Shown: piece by piece, positions 1 through 11,229 of the stretch
How positions within the stretch are numbered: the stretch's first letter is position 1
How the letters are laid out: each line of letters begins with the position of its first letter
Assembly (NCBI GenBank): GCA_009809945.1
Contig: WTPW01000087.1
Coordinates: 792,724-856,723 of the forward strand
DNA: 64,000 nt
Source of the DNA: Gigaspora margarita
Taxonomy: Eukaryota; Glomeromycota; Glomeromycetes; Diversisporales; Gigasporaceae
Reading direction: 5' to 3'
Made by a program: the position numbers and the translations under genes
Notes under the pieces: model-generated
Databases searched by the model: none
The model's input: the letters and a program-made list of their open reading frames with translations, nothing else
Told to the model about the DNA's origin: nothing

Positions 1-960
1 TTGTTCTGTAACAGAATTTTTATATTAACTCAAGATAGAAAACATAATAATTCTAACAAAAATTAACTCAACCTTAATCATGTCCTGTGTGTCAATAGAA
101 TAGTGAGTAAGGTTTGCAACTAAATTTTTTATAGTAATTTACTATACAAACTAGCTTACATAATGTGCTACTAGAATTGCAAACAAGTCCTATAATATAA
201 TTTTTTACAGTAACTTAAGATAGAAATCTTGATGATTCTAACTCAACCTTAATCATATTCTGTGTTATTGAAATAGCAAGTAAGTTCTGTAACAAATTTT
301 TTAAATAGAATTAATGATAATTCTAATGCAAATTAATACAAATTATATTTTATACTGTGTGTTACTGAAATAGCATTTCTATAGTTATGATTGAATTAGT
401 TTGTATTATAGGTTACTGTAAAAAATTCTGTTACAAACTTACTTGTTATACAGCTAATACATAGTAGGTAGTTAAGGTTAAGATAATTTGCATTGTAAGT
501 TACTGTAAAAAGTTTTGTTATATAATGTATTTCACCAGAATAGTGAGTTAGATATGTAACAGAATTTTTTATAATAACTTACAATGCAAACTAACTCAAC
601 CTTATCCATATACTAGCTAAACCTTATCCATATACTAGCTAAACCTTATACACATACTGTGTGTCACAGACATGGTGAAGGTTTGTAACAGAATTTTTTA
701 TAGTAATGCACAATGAAACTAACTNAACCTTATCAACATACTGTGTATCAAGAGAACAGCAAGCTCTTCAGCTAAAATTTTATAGTAACTACAATAGAAA
801 TCATGATTATTCTGATACAAACAAAATTTAACCAATACTTTGTATTAATTCTGTAACAGTATCTTTTACAGTAACATATAATAGAATTCATAATAATCTC
901 AATACAAAATGGCTTAACCTTAACTAAATAATATGTGTCACCAGAAAGTGGTAAGGACAA
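1..960. repeat. Minisatellite-like array, copy 1
   Basis: Degenerate tandem units of roughly 105-115 bp. Each contains a stretch like TCTGTAACAGAATTTTTTA, then AACTCA-GATAGAAA, then CTAATGCAAACTAACTCAAC, then ACTGTGTGTCACC. Most units read in the plus direction, but at about 400-520 the same motifs appear reverse-complemented (GTTACTGTAAAAAGTTTTGT), so the array contains head-to-head units. The same family recurs at 11740-12670. The small open frame at 772-960 falls inside the array and is not a gene. Boundaries are approximate, and the left end may continue outside the window. Confidence 0.75.
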
Positions 961-1254
961 TCCAATTTAATTTAATGTTTATATTACATCCTTTTTACAA
1001 AAGAGAGAGAAATAGAGTTTATTATAAAAATTTTCTAAAATAATCTATAATATTATGGGTTTTCTGAAATTTTCTGTATCAGTAGTAAGAGAGAGGAGAA
1101 ACAGTAATGTAATCCACTGAATTAAGTTAGTTTGGTCTAAGTTATAACATTTAACACATGATAGAAAACATAATTTTTTACAGCAAAAAAAAAAAATTAC
1201 AATAATTTCAATTTATACTATCAGATATGCTACTACAAATATAATGAATAAGAG

Positions 1255-1286
1255 GGTGGCGCGTAAGCGCCACCTGTTACACTAGT
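1255..1286. other. GC-rich hairpin followed by CTAGT
   Basis: Perfect 8-bp stem GGTGGCGC / GCGCCACC (1255-1262, 1267-1274) around a GTAA loop, in very AT-rich DNA, followed seven bases later by CTAGT at 1282-1286. On the plus strand this matches the layout of a Helitron 3' terminus (hairpin, short spacer, CTRR before T). On the minus strand the same bases read TGTAACAGGTGGCGC, which could instead be an LTR start. The structure is certain; the identity is not. Confidence 0.5.
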
Positions 1287-1400
1287 TTTTAAACAAAAAA
1301 TGGGGTAGTCTAGATTCGAAAAAAAATTGTTTGTTGTACACAGTAAATTAAGGGGTTGAGGCTGTGTTTCAATCCGTTTTAAGAATTTCTCCCTAGAAAT

Positions 1401-1517
1401 TTAAATGATAATTATAGGTTGCCAATCTTTTTTCTCGTAGTACTTAACAAGACGATCACTATTGTAATACTGCTTTAATGTTTTTCCATCCATTGTACAC
1501 AGTTTATAGGCGCCATT
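1401..1517 (-). pseudogene. C-terminal tail of gypsy polyprotein
   Basis: About 38 minus-strand codons, open to a TAA at 1401-1403. They encode NNGAYKLCTMDGKTLKQYY and then NSDRLVKYY. This resembles the end of Ty3/gypsy integrases, where a GAYKL-type strand follows the GPFIV strand and leads to a DRLK-like end. The matching GPFIVKE segment lies at about 3400, on the far side of the 1517-3397 repeat, so this tail was split from its integrase by that insertion. It is too short to stand alone as a gene. Confidence 0.7.
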
Positions 1518-3397
1518 ATTTAATAAGGTAGCTGCACAACGTAGTTGCACTAAAACCAGGAACGGAAAATAGGTTAAGGTAAGATTTAATTGAATTTACA
1601 AGCATATACACTATTGTCCAATACATATAGTACCCAAAAAAAATAACAGAAACAAGTTCAGAATAAGTGCCATGGTACTGTATGCAAGTTCGATGCTATA
1701 AATTATTGTAATTATTGAATTATGCTGCTATAATTAATTAAATTACGGATATGCTGTAATAATTAAATAATCTTACTGGCAAGTAATTTACTGATAAGAT
1801 TAATTTACCAATGATTTCTGTTCTCATAAATTCTGGGACAAACTCGTTTTCTGAAATCCTTTCAGTTTCATCTTAAGAATTATCTAGTTCTTCAGAAATT
1901 AGATTGCTATTTTTAGAATAAATTTCCAAAGACAATGAAGTGTTAGTTGGCTTTTAGGATAAAACTGAAAGAACTTAAGAAAAGACAGCTGTAGTTCATC
2001 AACAAGTTTTTTTACAAAATTGCACTGACCTTAACCCTAACTCTAAGTTTGACCCTAATGATAATGCCAGAATTTCTTATCAGTGAAATGAACTTTCGAT
2101 GAATTAATCTAATGAAAACATGATGACTAATCAGACCTATAAAAAGTAAACAGATATCAAGCCACCTGTTCCAATAATAGAGTATTAATATAATTGCGAG
2201 ATCAGCTAATTTTATCGCGGATCATGTAGATTTTTGACATTTATAGTTAGTTTAGTGCTTGGTTGAGGCTTATTGTTTAAGGGCGCAGTTTTGTTTGTTG
2301 TAATATCGTATGATTTTAGCAAATTTAGATTTCTATAAATATTGGTAAATAGGATATATTAAAGTATGAATGGGTGGCTGTGCGCATGCAGATGTTAAGG
2401 AATGAAGTTATCTTTGGTTTGCTATTGCTCACCTTGATAAAGACTGGCTCTATCTCCCGCCCACCCTCCCTAATTTAAGTGGTCTGCAAGTATTAGTAGT
2501 ATTAGTAACAACTACAGTAGATATTTGTAGTCTGTTTTTGGGTTTCATGGCTAATGGCAGTGAAAGGACCATCAGTAGCAGCGACCCTAATTAGTGACCA
2601 GTTAGGCTCTGCGACTGCAGTGGCAGTGTAAGGAACTTATTAGTGAATAGTTAGATTCCGCAGCTGCAGTGGCAGCGCAATGACCTAATTAGTAAAAAGT
2701 TAGGCTCTGCGGTAGTGCAAGGACCTTGTTAGTGAATATTTAGGCTCCACGGCTGCAGTGGTAGTACAAGGACCTTATTAGTGAATATTTAGGCACCACA
2801 GCTGTAGTGGTAGTACAAGGACCTTATTAGTGATAAGTTAGGATCTGTGGCTGCAGTGGCAGTGTAAGGACCTTATTAGTGAATATTTTGGCTCCGCGGC
2901 TGCAGTGGTGCAAGGACCTTATTAGTGAATAGTTAGGCTTCACGGCTGCAGTGGCAGTGCAAGTACTGTATTAGTGGACAGTAAGGCTCCATAGCTACAG
3001 TGGCAGTGCAAGTAACTGAAATAGAAACTAGATACTTTGTCATAGGCATTGAGTTTTGAGTATATAACGCTAGAGCTTATTTGGATAGCAAATCTATTCC
3101 CATATATTTTTTCATATTTAGAAATAAAGTAGCTGGTCGAGCAATAATAATTTTAAATATATCTATGTTAGCTTTATTGTATACAACTATGTAATATACA
3201 CCTTTAGCATTTTACTATGGAAATAAACCTGTGAAAATGCGCAAGTCACAAGGCAATCTGAAAATGCCCATTAAAACAGAAAAGGAAAGATTTATGATCA
3301 CGCTGACCAACCAAATATGAGTTTTTGCGGATGTACATCATCAAAGATGGCTATAAACCCTACACTTCATTTTACTTCTGTGAAACTCCGTTCCTGG
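1517..3397. mobile_element. 1.9-kb dispersed repeat, copy 1
   Basis: Begins near AATAAGGTAGCTGC and ends near CCGTTCCTGGTA. The whole block recurs at 53588-55499 with about 10% divergence and small indels. It carries an internal 49-bp minisatellite and no convincing coding frame. Here it separates two parts of the gypsy integrase; in copy 2 it splits another open frame. Flanks differ at the two sites, and I see no terminal inverted repeat or clear target duplication. In copy 2 one end has a hairpin, GCGCAA-TGTAG-TTGCGC. A non-autonomous Helitron/Helentron-type element is possible; an LTR is unlikely. Confidence 0.7.
2555..3011. repeat. 49-bp minisatellite, about nine units
   Basis: Imperfect head-to-tail repeats of about 49 bp built from GCAAGGACCTTATTAGTGAA, then TATTTAGGCTCC, then GCGGCTGCAGTGGCAGT. 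Units vary by point changes and small deletions. The array is much richer in G+C than its surroundings. The matching array in the second copy of the 1.9-kb repeat (54616-55112) has a different unit pattern. Confidence 0.85.
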
Positions 3398-4566
3398 TAC
3401 TTTTCTTTAACAATAAATGGTCCTATTATTTTCTCTTCAAATTTTGCAGATCTAGAGGCTTCAATGTCTTTTCTTTGTACCCAAACTTTATTACCAATTT
3501 CAAATTCTTCTTTCTGTATCTTGGAATCAAATCTAACTTTCTGTTTCTTCTAAGACTTAATTGTATTTTCTCTGGCATTGCTATGGTAATAGGGTAATTA
3601 ATTCTTCAATTAATTCAAATGCTCGTTAGAGAATGCTATTTTCTAGAGAGACTTCATTATCTGGATCAGCTAGGTCTATAGGAATAACAGTTTCAATTGG
3701 TAAAATAGCTTGTCAACCATATACCAAATGAAAAGGGGTATATCCTGTTGTTGCATGTCATTTGGTCCTGTATACAAATAGTACAGCAGGTATATGTGTA
3801 TCCCATTCTGTATCTTTTTCAATAACTTTTGCAAGAGAGTTACAAAGGGTTCTGATTAGTCTTTTAACCATTCCATTGGTTTGTAGGTGGTAAGGTGAAG
3901 AAAATATATGCTTTATCAAGAACTTTTCACATAGTATCCTTACAATTTCACTAACAAAATTCTTTCCATTATCTGAGAGTATCATCTTAGGTACTCCATA
4001 TCTGCAAACAATTTCTTCAAAGATAAACTTGGCTAAAGTTTCTGCACCTGCATCTGGTACAGCTTTGGCTTCTGGCCAGCAGGTAAGGTAATCAGTAGCA
4101 ATGATGATATAGCGATTATTTTGAGGAGTTATAGGGAGAGGTCCAACTAAATCTATTTCTACACACTCAAAGGCTCTTCAACTTGGATAGGGTGGAGGGG
4201 ATCCTTTCTTTTACTTTTGCTTCATTTCTGGCATATTTTACAAGAGCGAACATAGTTCTGAACATCTCTATACATTTGGTCCCAATAATATCATTCAGAT
4301 ATCTTATAATATATAGCATCTGTTCCTAAATGTCCAGCAGTAGGATGACTATACATCATGTACAATATTAGTTCAACTTCGGTCCATTTGATAACTCTAA
4401 TTGGTTTGTCTAGATCTTTTCTATTCTTTTTGTATAATAATTTATTTTTCACTTTATATCGTCTAAATTGGTTAATAATTGTCCTTTGTTCATTGTCTGT
4501 TAAGTCAGAGAGAAGAGTGTCTGATTCTAAATATTCTAATAGATTTTGGTATTGATTTAAATTCAT
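3397..4566 (-). pseudogene. Gypsy integrase (zinc-binding and catalytic core), disrupted
   Basis: The frame at 4566-4291 carries the N-terminal zinc-binding part with HPTAGHLG (HX3H). The paired cysteines (CKICQK) follow in the next segment after stops and shifts. The catalytic core continues with VEIDLVGPLP (first Asp), then SDNGKNFVSEIV (second Asp), then SPYHLQTNGMVKRLIRTLC. In Ty3/gypsy integrases the residue after NGMV is the third catalytic acid, Glu; here codon 3863-3865 reads AAA, Lys. The frame then runs to GPFIVKEK at about 3400, where the 1.9-kb repeat starts. Several stops and frameshifts lie between segments. An inactive integrase remnant. Confidence 0.85.
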
Positions 4567-4597
4567 GTAGGGTCAATAGGGTGAAGGTGTGTCTGGG

Positions 4598-6008
4598 TCA
4601 GTAGGCAAGAAAGAGCATTAACGCTTGAATGGATTCATCCAGGTTTGTGTATAATAGTAAAATAATAGATTGGAGTTTCATAATCCAATGACCTAAATGT
4701 CCTTTAGGTTGGGATGACTTTAACCATTTAAGAGCAGAGTGGTCTGTAACTAATGTAAAATGACTTGTACCAAAGTATTTATAAAAATGTTCAATGGCCC
4801 ATACAATGGCAGCACATTCTAGTTCAGTGGCTCCATAATTAACTTCTTCCTTTTTCAAACTTTTATTTGCATAGGCATTGGATGTTCCTTTTTATCATCA
4901 GAGAGTTGGCTTAAAGTGGCTCCAAATCCTTCATATAATGTATCCATAGCAAAAATAAATTCTTTTTAATAGTCAGGATAGATGAGGATAGAGGCAGTAG
5001 TCAATCGATGTTTTAATTCATCAAAAGCCTTCTGACATTTCATATCCCATTCATAAGCATTGTTCTTATGCAATAACTGGTTAAGAGGATGAGCAATGGA
5101 AGAGAAATATTTAATGAATTATCTATAGTATCTAGCTAGATCTAAAAAGGATTATAGTTAGGTTACGTTTTGGGGAGGTTGAATATTCTGAACAGTAGTT
5201 ATTTTGTCTAGGTCTGGGAAGATTCCTTTTTCTTCTATAATATGTCCTAGAAAAGGTAATCGTTTCATCCAAAAATTATACTTTTCAATATTTAACTTCA
5301 ATTCAGCTTTTCTAATTCTAGTAAAGACTTCTCGTAGATGTTCAATATGGTCATTGAATGTGCGAAAGAAGACATTGGTATCATCTAGGTATACCACAAC
5401 ATACTTGTAGGCTATACCTTTATAAATCTGGTTCATGAGACATTGAAAGGTAGCAGGGGCATTATACAATCCAAAAGGCATAACATTGAATTCATAGATC
5501 CTGTATCTGGTTATAAAAGCAGTTTTCTCTCTATCTTCTGGGTGTACTTTTACTTCCCAATATCCACTTATAAGATCTAAAGTGGAGAAGTAAGTGGCTC
5601 CCGCAAGAGAGTCGAGCATTTCATTAATTTGAGGTAGAGGTATTGGTTTTTTTTGCTAACATTGTTAAGATTTCGGTGATATACACAAAATCTTTTCTTT
5701 CCATTTTTCTTGTTTACAAGTACAACAGGAGAGGCCCAAGGGCTAGAGGACTCTCTAATTAATTTATTTTTCAACATTCATTGTACTTCTTCATTTATAA
5801 ATGTTTGTTCAATAAGAGGTACTGTATAGGGTCGTGAGCTAATAGGGGGTCCATCATCAGTAAATATTTGATGAACAACTAGATCAGTTCTACCTAGTTG
5901 GGTCATATCTTTTGCAAAGAGGTCTGCAAATTCAAGAAGCAATTGTCGAAATTGGGCTCCTTTACTAGTAGTGAGGGGTCCTACTTTTGGGTTAATTTCC
6001 TGAGTCAT
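4598..6008 (-). pseudogene. Gypsy reverse transcriptase and RNase H, frameshifted
   Basis: The pre-RT linker lies at 6008-5778. RT begins near 5777 with LIRESSSPWASPVVLVNKKN and continues at 5619-5158 with TLDLISGYWEV (catalytic Asp), NVMPFGLYNAPATFQ and the YLDD box, followed by LPFLGHII. The RNase H part follows: FAMDTLYEGFGATL supplies an Asp near 4970, and 4858-4598 gives YGATELECAAIVWAIEHF and VTDHSALKWL. All expected catalytic acids are visible, but a frameshift in a T-run near 5650 and others near 5160 and 4860 break the frame. The family assignment is secure. Confidence 0.88.
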
Positions 6009-6301
6009 ATATATTTCTCGAATATTTCTGGATCTATTATTGTCTGTATCTTCAAGTAGTTTTCAATCATGCTCAGGATAACTCGAAAATTTTGAGCATC
6101 CCGGTTACTAGACTCGGGTATAGAGACAGTAGACTTGGTATACAAGTCCCTTAATCGATGATGAAAGTTTTCAAAATAATGAACTCGGTCCTGAAGTATT
6201 TTAATGGTCTGTTCCTGGTGTTCAAAGGTTTGGCTTGTTCTTGAAAAAGGGTAATGATTTGAGCTTGTTGTCGTATCTGTTCCTACAAAAGTTAAATCAG
6301 T

Positions 6302-7141
6302 TCAGCTGATTCTAGAACAGATGAGGCAGTTTTGATAGGTGCAACATAGTTGACTCTGGTACAGGGAGTATAGTAAATTCATTGGGTTTGAGTGCCTCAG
6401 GTATAGAGAGGGTAGGTAGAGGAAGGATTTCTGTTTCTGGATCTGGAGGAGGATTTTCTTTTTCATAACATTCCTTGCACAAATTTTTATATTGTCGAAG
6501 TTCATCATTGGTTTTGACCATGGTACAGGATTCACAAAGGCTACAGTTCCTGCAAAGTTTCTTTGTAAGTTTTCCATAGCTCTTCTTTTATCAAAATCAG
6601 AGTGACTCATATCAAAGGATTCAGCAAGAATTCTTTGTAATATTTGTTTTTCTGTTTCTGTTAATTTTACATGGGTGGCTCTCATGATAACATTTACTTC
6701 ATCATAGGTATAGTTTTGATTAGAGCAGTTACTAAATTGAGGTTCAAGAGCATGGGCAAGGGTTTCATTGCTTTCACCAATCTGGATCTGGGCTAGATGA
6801 AAGATACGGCTTTGGTTAAGATTATAACCATGTCCTGCATTTCTGTTGGACTCAGTATAGTGGTGTACTCGGGTCCATAGGTTGCAATTTGAGTTATATT
6901 CTATATCCTGGGCAGCTTTGTAAGCATAGAGGTGTTCAAGGTCACAAAATCAAACATCCTCTCGACTAGAATTAAGTTTAATCATCTTGAATCTAATTCC
7001 TTGTTCCTTGCAAAGTTTATATTTGGTCAGTGTTCCTCTGCCTTCACCATTGGTAAAGAATTCAATGCTTCGGGGGTCATCAAGATCTAAATCATGATAG
7101 AAATCAATCCAACATCCTTTATACACCATTGTCTGGTCCAA
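6302..7141 (-). pseudogene. Gypsy polyprotein spacer region
   Basis: Broken minus-strand frames between the knuckle block and RT. Visible pieces include one starting MDQTMVYKGCWIDFYHDLDL (7141-6950) and one starting MRATHVKLTETEKQILQRIL (6685-6302), plus an acidic/proline stretch in an overlapping frame. I recognise no known fold. Its place between protease/knuckles and RT suggests a linker or element-specific domain. At least three frame changes are needed to read through it. Confidence 0.5.
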
Positions 7142-7284
7142 TGGTCTAATCTCTTTAGGCCTTTTGGATACTTTACATTTGCAACAAAAGTAGGTGCATA
7201 GAGGTGTAAAATGAGGAAGGCGTTGAGTCTTGACTTTCTGGGAATCACAACCATATTCAAATCTCTGATTCTCTAATTTCTGGC

Positions 7285-7636
7285 TTATTTAAGAACAGAT
7301 GGCTCTAATATGTCCATATTGTCCACATTGATAGCGTTGGTTCTCTGGGCAGTCCTTATATAAATGTCCTGGTTGGGAACAGGTTTTGCAAATATTTCAT
7401 TTAGGGGCCTGCTTAGGGCAATGAGCAACAAGGTGTCCATAACGATGGCAGCGATAACATTCATTGTTGGGATAGTCAGCATACAGATAATTGTAGGAGT
7501 AGCAACGTCCACATTTTTGATTGGAGAAGGATGTGCTGGGTCTGTGTCTGCAAGTAACAGTGGTCCAGGTATTTGGTTCCATGTCTGCCATATAGGCTTC
7601 TTTTGGACTAAGAGATTCTTGTTCAAATTTTTCCAA
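7285..7636 (-). pseudogene. Cluster of zinc knuckles downstream of the protease
   Basis: Two overlapping frames joined by a shift near 7400 contain CCHC-type knuckles in a row. The first is degenerate, CGRCYSYNYLYADY, with Tyr in place of the His and last Cys. The second is intact, CYRCHRYGHLVAHC. In the next frame come CKTCSQPGHLYKDC, intact, and YQCGQYGHIRAIC, whose first Cys is Arg. The frame ends at a TAA at about 7289. Knuckles normally sit in gag; this element also has one there (near 8500), so this block is additional. It probably binds nucleic acid; that is inferred from the motif. Confidence 0.75.
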
Positions 7637-7769
7637 ATCCTTTTTATCAGTCAGTGTAGGTTGGGTAGGTAGGGGTTGGTTATTTTCATAAGTGGTAGGT
7701 ACATGAATCTTTTTTTTGTTCCATCGAAGAGTATAAGCTTTATTTTTCTAATTGTAGCTTGCATCTACT

Positions 7770-8140
7770 TTTTGTAACCAGTCATTACCTTAAAGCAATG
7801 AGTAGAAAGTGGCATTTATAACTTCAACGTCCAGAGAGATAGTAGTTCCTTCAATTTCTATTGGCAAATTTTTAATAATGCCAAGAGGGCGAACAGAGGA
7901 TCCAGCAGCAAAAACAATAAGGCTGGTAGAAGGAGCTTCAATTTTTAGTCCAAGTTCTTTCACAACTTGGTGAGAGATCATGCTGATAGCAGCTCCACTA
8001 TCAATAACAGTGTGGTAGGGTTTTCCTTGTAGTTTGATATTGCATTTAACAGGAGTAGTATAGGTTGGGGTCTGGATCTGGGTAGCTTTAGATTTTTGGA
8101 TCAAGTTACTAGCAAGAGCAGTATGTATAGATTCATTCAC
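7770..8140 (-). pseudogene. Gypsy aspartic protease
   Basis: A minus-strand frame of about 116 codons from 8140. The catalytic signature VIDSGAAISMIS (DSGA) is near residue 46, followed by hydrophobic strands and LGIIKNLPIEIEG, consistent with a retroviral-type pepsin-like protease half. The frame stops at about 7790, with the likely continuation LGNDWLQK visible just after in another frame. It follows gag and precedes the extra zinc knuckles. It would process the polyprotein; it is broken at its C-terminal edge. Confidence 0.85.
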
Positions 8141-8421
8141 AAGAAAAGTTTCAAACTGCTCATAAGTATAACATTTGCAGTATCGATAGTATATACATCA
8201 CGAGGGTAAGGAGTAGAAGAGCAATTCCTGAATCTGGATTGATTAGAGGATCAGTAATTCCTGTTATTTCTGTATCTATCATGTGATTGACTTTGGCTTT
8301 AGGGTCGATCATATCCAGAGCCGTAATTATTATAGTTTCAGTCCATGGATCTGCTTCGGTTTCTAGATCTGAATCTATCATAGAACTGGTTATTTCTAGA
8401 AGAGTAATTATTACTTCAGCC

Positions 8422-9930
8422 TCAGGGTTGGTATTCTTGGTTGTTCCTTTTGTTATCTTGGAATCGAGCATGACAATTCCAGATAAAATGGCCTTTTTGT
8501 TCACAATAATAACAAGTGGCATTAGTAGCTCCTTGCTGGAATTGGTCCTTATTTTGGTCAGAGTAGTAGGCAGGAGTAGGAGTAGGGGCAGCTTGTTTTT
8601 TAGCAAGGTTGATACTAAGCTTAGCAATTTGTTCAGTAAGGCGTTCTATAGCTTTGTTAGTGTCATTGGCATTATGGTCAGAGATCATTATCCATCCGGT
8701 TTCCTATTTGCGTGCTTCAGCAATTGCAGTATCCAAGGTTTTAGGTTCAGCAGCCTGGACATTCATAGCATATTCTGGGCACAGTTCTTGAATAATGAAT
8801 TGGATCATCTCTGATACAGGAAAAACTTCTCTTGGGGTCTACTTTTTCTCTGAGGCATTTAAAGTGGCTAATGTAGCTATCAACAGTGTCTGTGCCTTGT
8901 TTAATTTCAAAGAGTTGTTTTTGCCAGGTGGCTTTCTGTTTGGTAGTGCTAAATTTTTTTAAAAAATGTGAGTAAACTAACAACATCTACATTGTCATGG
9001 TCTTGATTATGAAAATGGGTAGGCTCATGCTCAAGACTAGTAAGCCATTCTTGAGCATTGTCCTTCATGTAAGCACAAGCAAGTTCTAATTGGTAGCAGG
9101 GCTCCAGTAGTTAGCTTTAGCAGCACTTTCAAATTCTTCTATCCAGGTTATAGGATCTTGAGTTCGAATATTCGAGGAAGAGAATTTAGATTTCTAAAGA
9201 ATTGGTAGATTTGATTTGGATTAGGAATAGAAGTTTGAGGGCGAGAGAGGGGTTGATCAAAATGGATAGTAGTAAGTGGAGAAGAAGGAAGTGGGTTGCG
9301 AGGAGAAAATTGGACTTGGGTAGTATCTTTATCGTAAGGAAGTAAAGATGGAGATTGGGAAGGTCTAGCAAAATTTTCTGGGTCGTCTAAATCTTCTGGT
9401 GATAAAGTAAGTATAGATCATGGGCGAGGTGAGACACTAAATTCAAGGTGCTCATTGTTTTTCTGTAGGACAGGGCTAAGAGTAAGATTTTCAAGAGGAT
9501 TCTCAGTATGAGTTTGAAGAAGAGGTGTAGCTTGGATAGGTTCTTCAATTTAAAGGCAAAGATAGTAATTTCAAAGGTTTGAGGTAAGGTAAAAAGAAGG
9601 GTAAAGCAAGTATATTGGCGAAGAAGAGCAGAGATGACTTCAAGTGGATTTAGGTTAGGATTACTATATCTGCAGCTAAAAACAATATCTCTAGCAGCAG
9701 CTCTGGCAGTGTTATAATCTATTCGAAGTTGGTGAAGTTCAAAGTGTGCTCCAATAGTTTGTCGAGTATATCGGTTAGCAAAATAAGCAGATTGGTATTT
9801 TGTCCAAAAAGTGCAAAATTGTCAATAGTAGATAGTAGGTGAGAAGCAAATAGAGCAAGATAAATCTGGATAGGTAATTTGTAGAACTTCAGTTGCAAGA
9901 GAAGTTGGATGGCTAGCTTCATGTGCTTTA
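8422..9930 (-). pseudogene. Gypsy gag with CCHC knuckle, frameshifted
   Basis: Remnant of the structural protein. The clearest parts are a retrotransposon-gag-like segment at 8986-8800 (TWQKQLFEIKQGTDTVDSYI, then HFKCLREKV) and a segment at 8688-8422 with a coiled region and the nucleic-acid-binding knuckle CYYCEQKGHFIWNC (CX2CX4HX4C). Upstream, weak frames between about 9930 and 9000 look like the N-terminal part. At least three frameshifts are needed. The start codon cannot be fixed. Confidence 0.7.
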
Positions 9931-10125
9931 ATTTGTGCTAAATAGATTTGATAAGCTCTACTTATATAAAAGGTCTAAGAGGTAAGCAATTTGAATTTTA
10001 ATTTTAAAAGAAAAGAGAAAAAGGTTAGATACTAAGAGGTTTAGAATATATTAAAAGGTAAGAGAATTTAAATATGGGTCTAAAAGAAAATAACTAATAA
10101 CAAGTAACTAAACAATAAAAGTGCT

Positions 10126-10255
10126 ACAAAAGCAGAGGCTTTAAGTATGCCCTTCTGAACGAATCTTTTTCAATTTGACAGGAACATACCAGTGCTACAA
10201 AAGCAAGAGGCTTCAAGTATGCACTTCTGAATGAATCTTTCTCAATTCGACAGGT
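10126..10255. repeat. Tandem duplication of about 65 bp in the gypsy leader
   Basis: Two adjacent copies of a segment beginning AGTGCTACAAAAGCA and ending near TTGACAGG or TCGACAGG, with a handful of differences. They lie between the primer-binding site and gag, in the untranslated leader of the minus-strand element. Confidence 0.85.
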
Positions 10256-10360
10256 AAACCAAAAATAATAACTTAATTAAGGAAGAAAAGAGATAAGAGA
10301 AATATCCTTGCAGATAGAGGAGGAAAAGGGTCCTAAGGGTTCTGGCTATTTTTAATGATT

Positions 10361-10380
10361 TCTGTCAGAAGGCACCAAAA
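10361..10380 (-). other. Probable tRNA primer-binding site
   Basis: On the minus strand, directly after the LTR end TTGTAACA, the sequence reads TTTTGGTGCCTTCTGACAG. TGG near the LTR edge is expected because it pairs with the CCA end of a tRNA. The primer tRNA (3' end ...AAGGCACCA) is inferred and not identified. Confidence 0.6.
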
Positions 10381-10426
10381 TGTTACAAGCGACTATTGCC
10401 TTCAAATATAGTACTTGCAACACAAC

Positions 10427-10969
10427 TAGGGTGGTTGGTACAAGATAGATGGTGCACCATGGCACATCAAAAAATTAGGCACGCCATGGCATGCCAACTT
10501 AAACATGGCTCAAAGGTGGCGAGCCAATCACAATAAAACCTAGGTTTTAAGATTTCTATTATAGGATAGCAAATGAAGTTCTAACTAGAAATGCAGATAA
10601 ATCATCACAATGAAGTTATAACTTAAGCTGTAACTAACTAATTCTTATATTGTAACTAGTTATAGCAATTATTAGATTGATTTATCTGTACCTCTAGCTC
10701 CAATTGGATTATCTGTGAACATACATATATCTACTATAATATCTNGAAAGTTCAGAATAATAGACAGTTAGTAAACATAAAATATAAGCANTGTTACTGA
10801 AAAATTTTAGAAATTGTTTTTTATTTTGAAATTTACTTGAGGACTATTTTACTCAAGTTTGGATTAGGACATTATATGAATGGTGCACCATATGGCATGC
10901 CATGCGCCAAAAGGCATTAATGGTATGCCATTGGCATGCAATTAAAAAATATTTGCGCCAACTACCCTA
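10427..10969. mobile_element. Non-autonomous hAT-type element in the LTR
   Basis: 543 bp bounded by inverted ends TAGGGTGGTTGG and TAGGGTAGTTGG. It is flanked by a perfect 8-bp target duplication AACACAAC (10419-10426 and 10970-10977). Inside there is no coding frame, but subterminal short repeats built on GGTGCACCAT and GGCATGCCA. An 8-bp duplication with this kind of end is characteristic of hAT transposons. Confidence 0.88.
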
Positions 10970-11210
10970 AACACAACACACAGCAACAGGGATCTTGTAA
11001 GGGTTAGAGAAGATATGAAGTGGTGTGCAAGTAGAATATTACTTTACTAGAGCAGTTCGTTATATTTATTTATCAAAGAGCAAGAGATTATTTATTTGGC
11101 AAAGATATATTTTATTTATTTATGATATAATATTCAAGATAGATAATTATTCCTAAACATTAGAGGGAGGAGAAGGGAATCTGAGTCTACTGTACAGGAG
11201 GGCAGAAAAC

Positions 11211-11223
11211 TAGGGTTTATATA
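11211..11223 (-). promoter_or_regulatory. TATA box of the LTR promoter
   Basis: The minus strand reads TATATAAACCCTA within GGTATATAAACCCTAG, followed by pyrimidine-rich sequence and CTGTACAGTAGACTC. This suits a U3/R promoter reading into the gypsy element. Transcription is inferred only. Confidence 0.5.
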
Positions 11224-11229
11224 CCTTTT

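Noticed and set aside
772..960. 62-codon minus frame
   Set aside because: Lies entirely in the minisatellite-like array and translates repeat words.
1..960. Possible CRISPR-like array
   Set aside because: Units are long, degenerate, without constant repeats or unique spacers, and the context is eukaryotic.
1517..3397. 3' LTR of the gypsy element
   Set aside because: No resemblance to the 5' LTR at 10381-11500, no TG...CA borders, and gypsy coding sequence (NNGAYKL...) continues on its far side.
8287..8814. 175-codon plus-strand frame
   Set aside because: Antisense shadow of gypsy gag and protease; composition follows the complementary frame.
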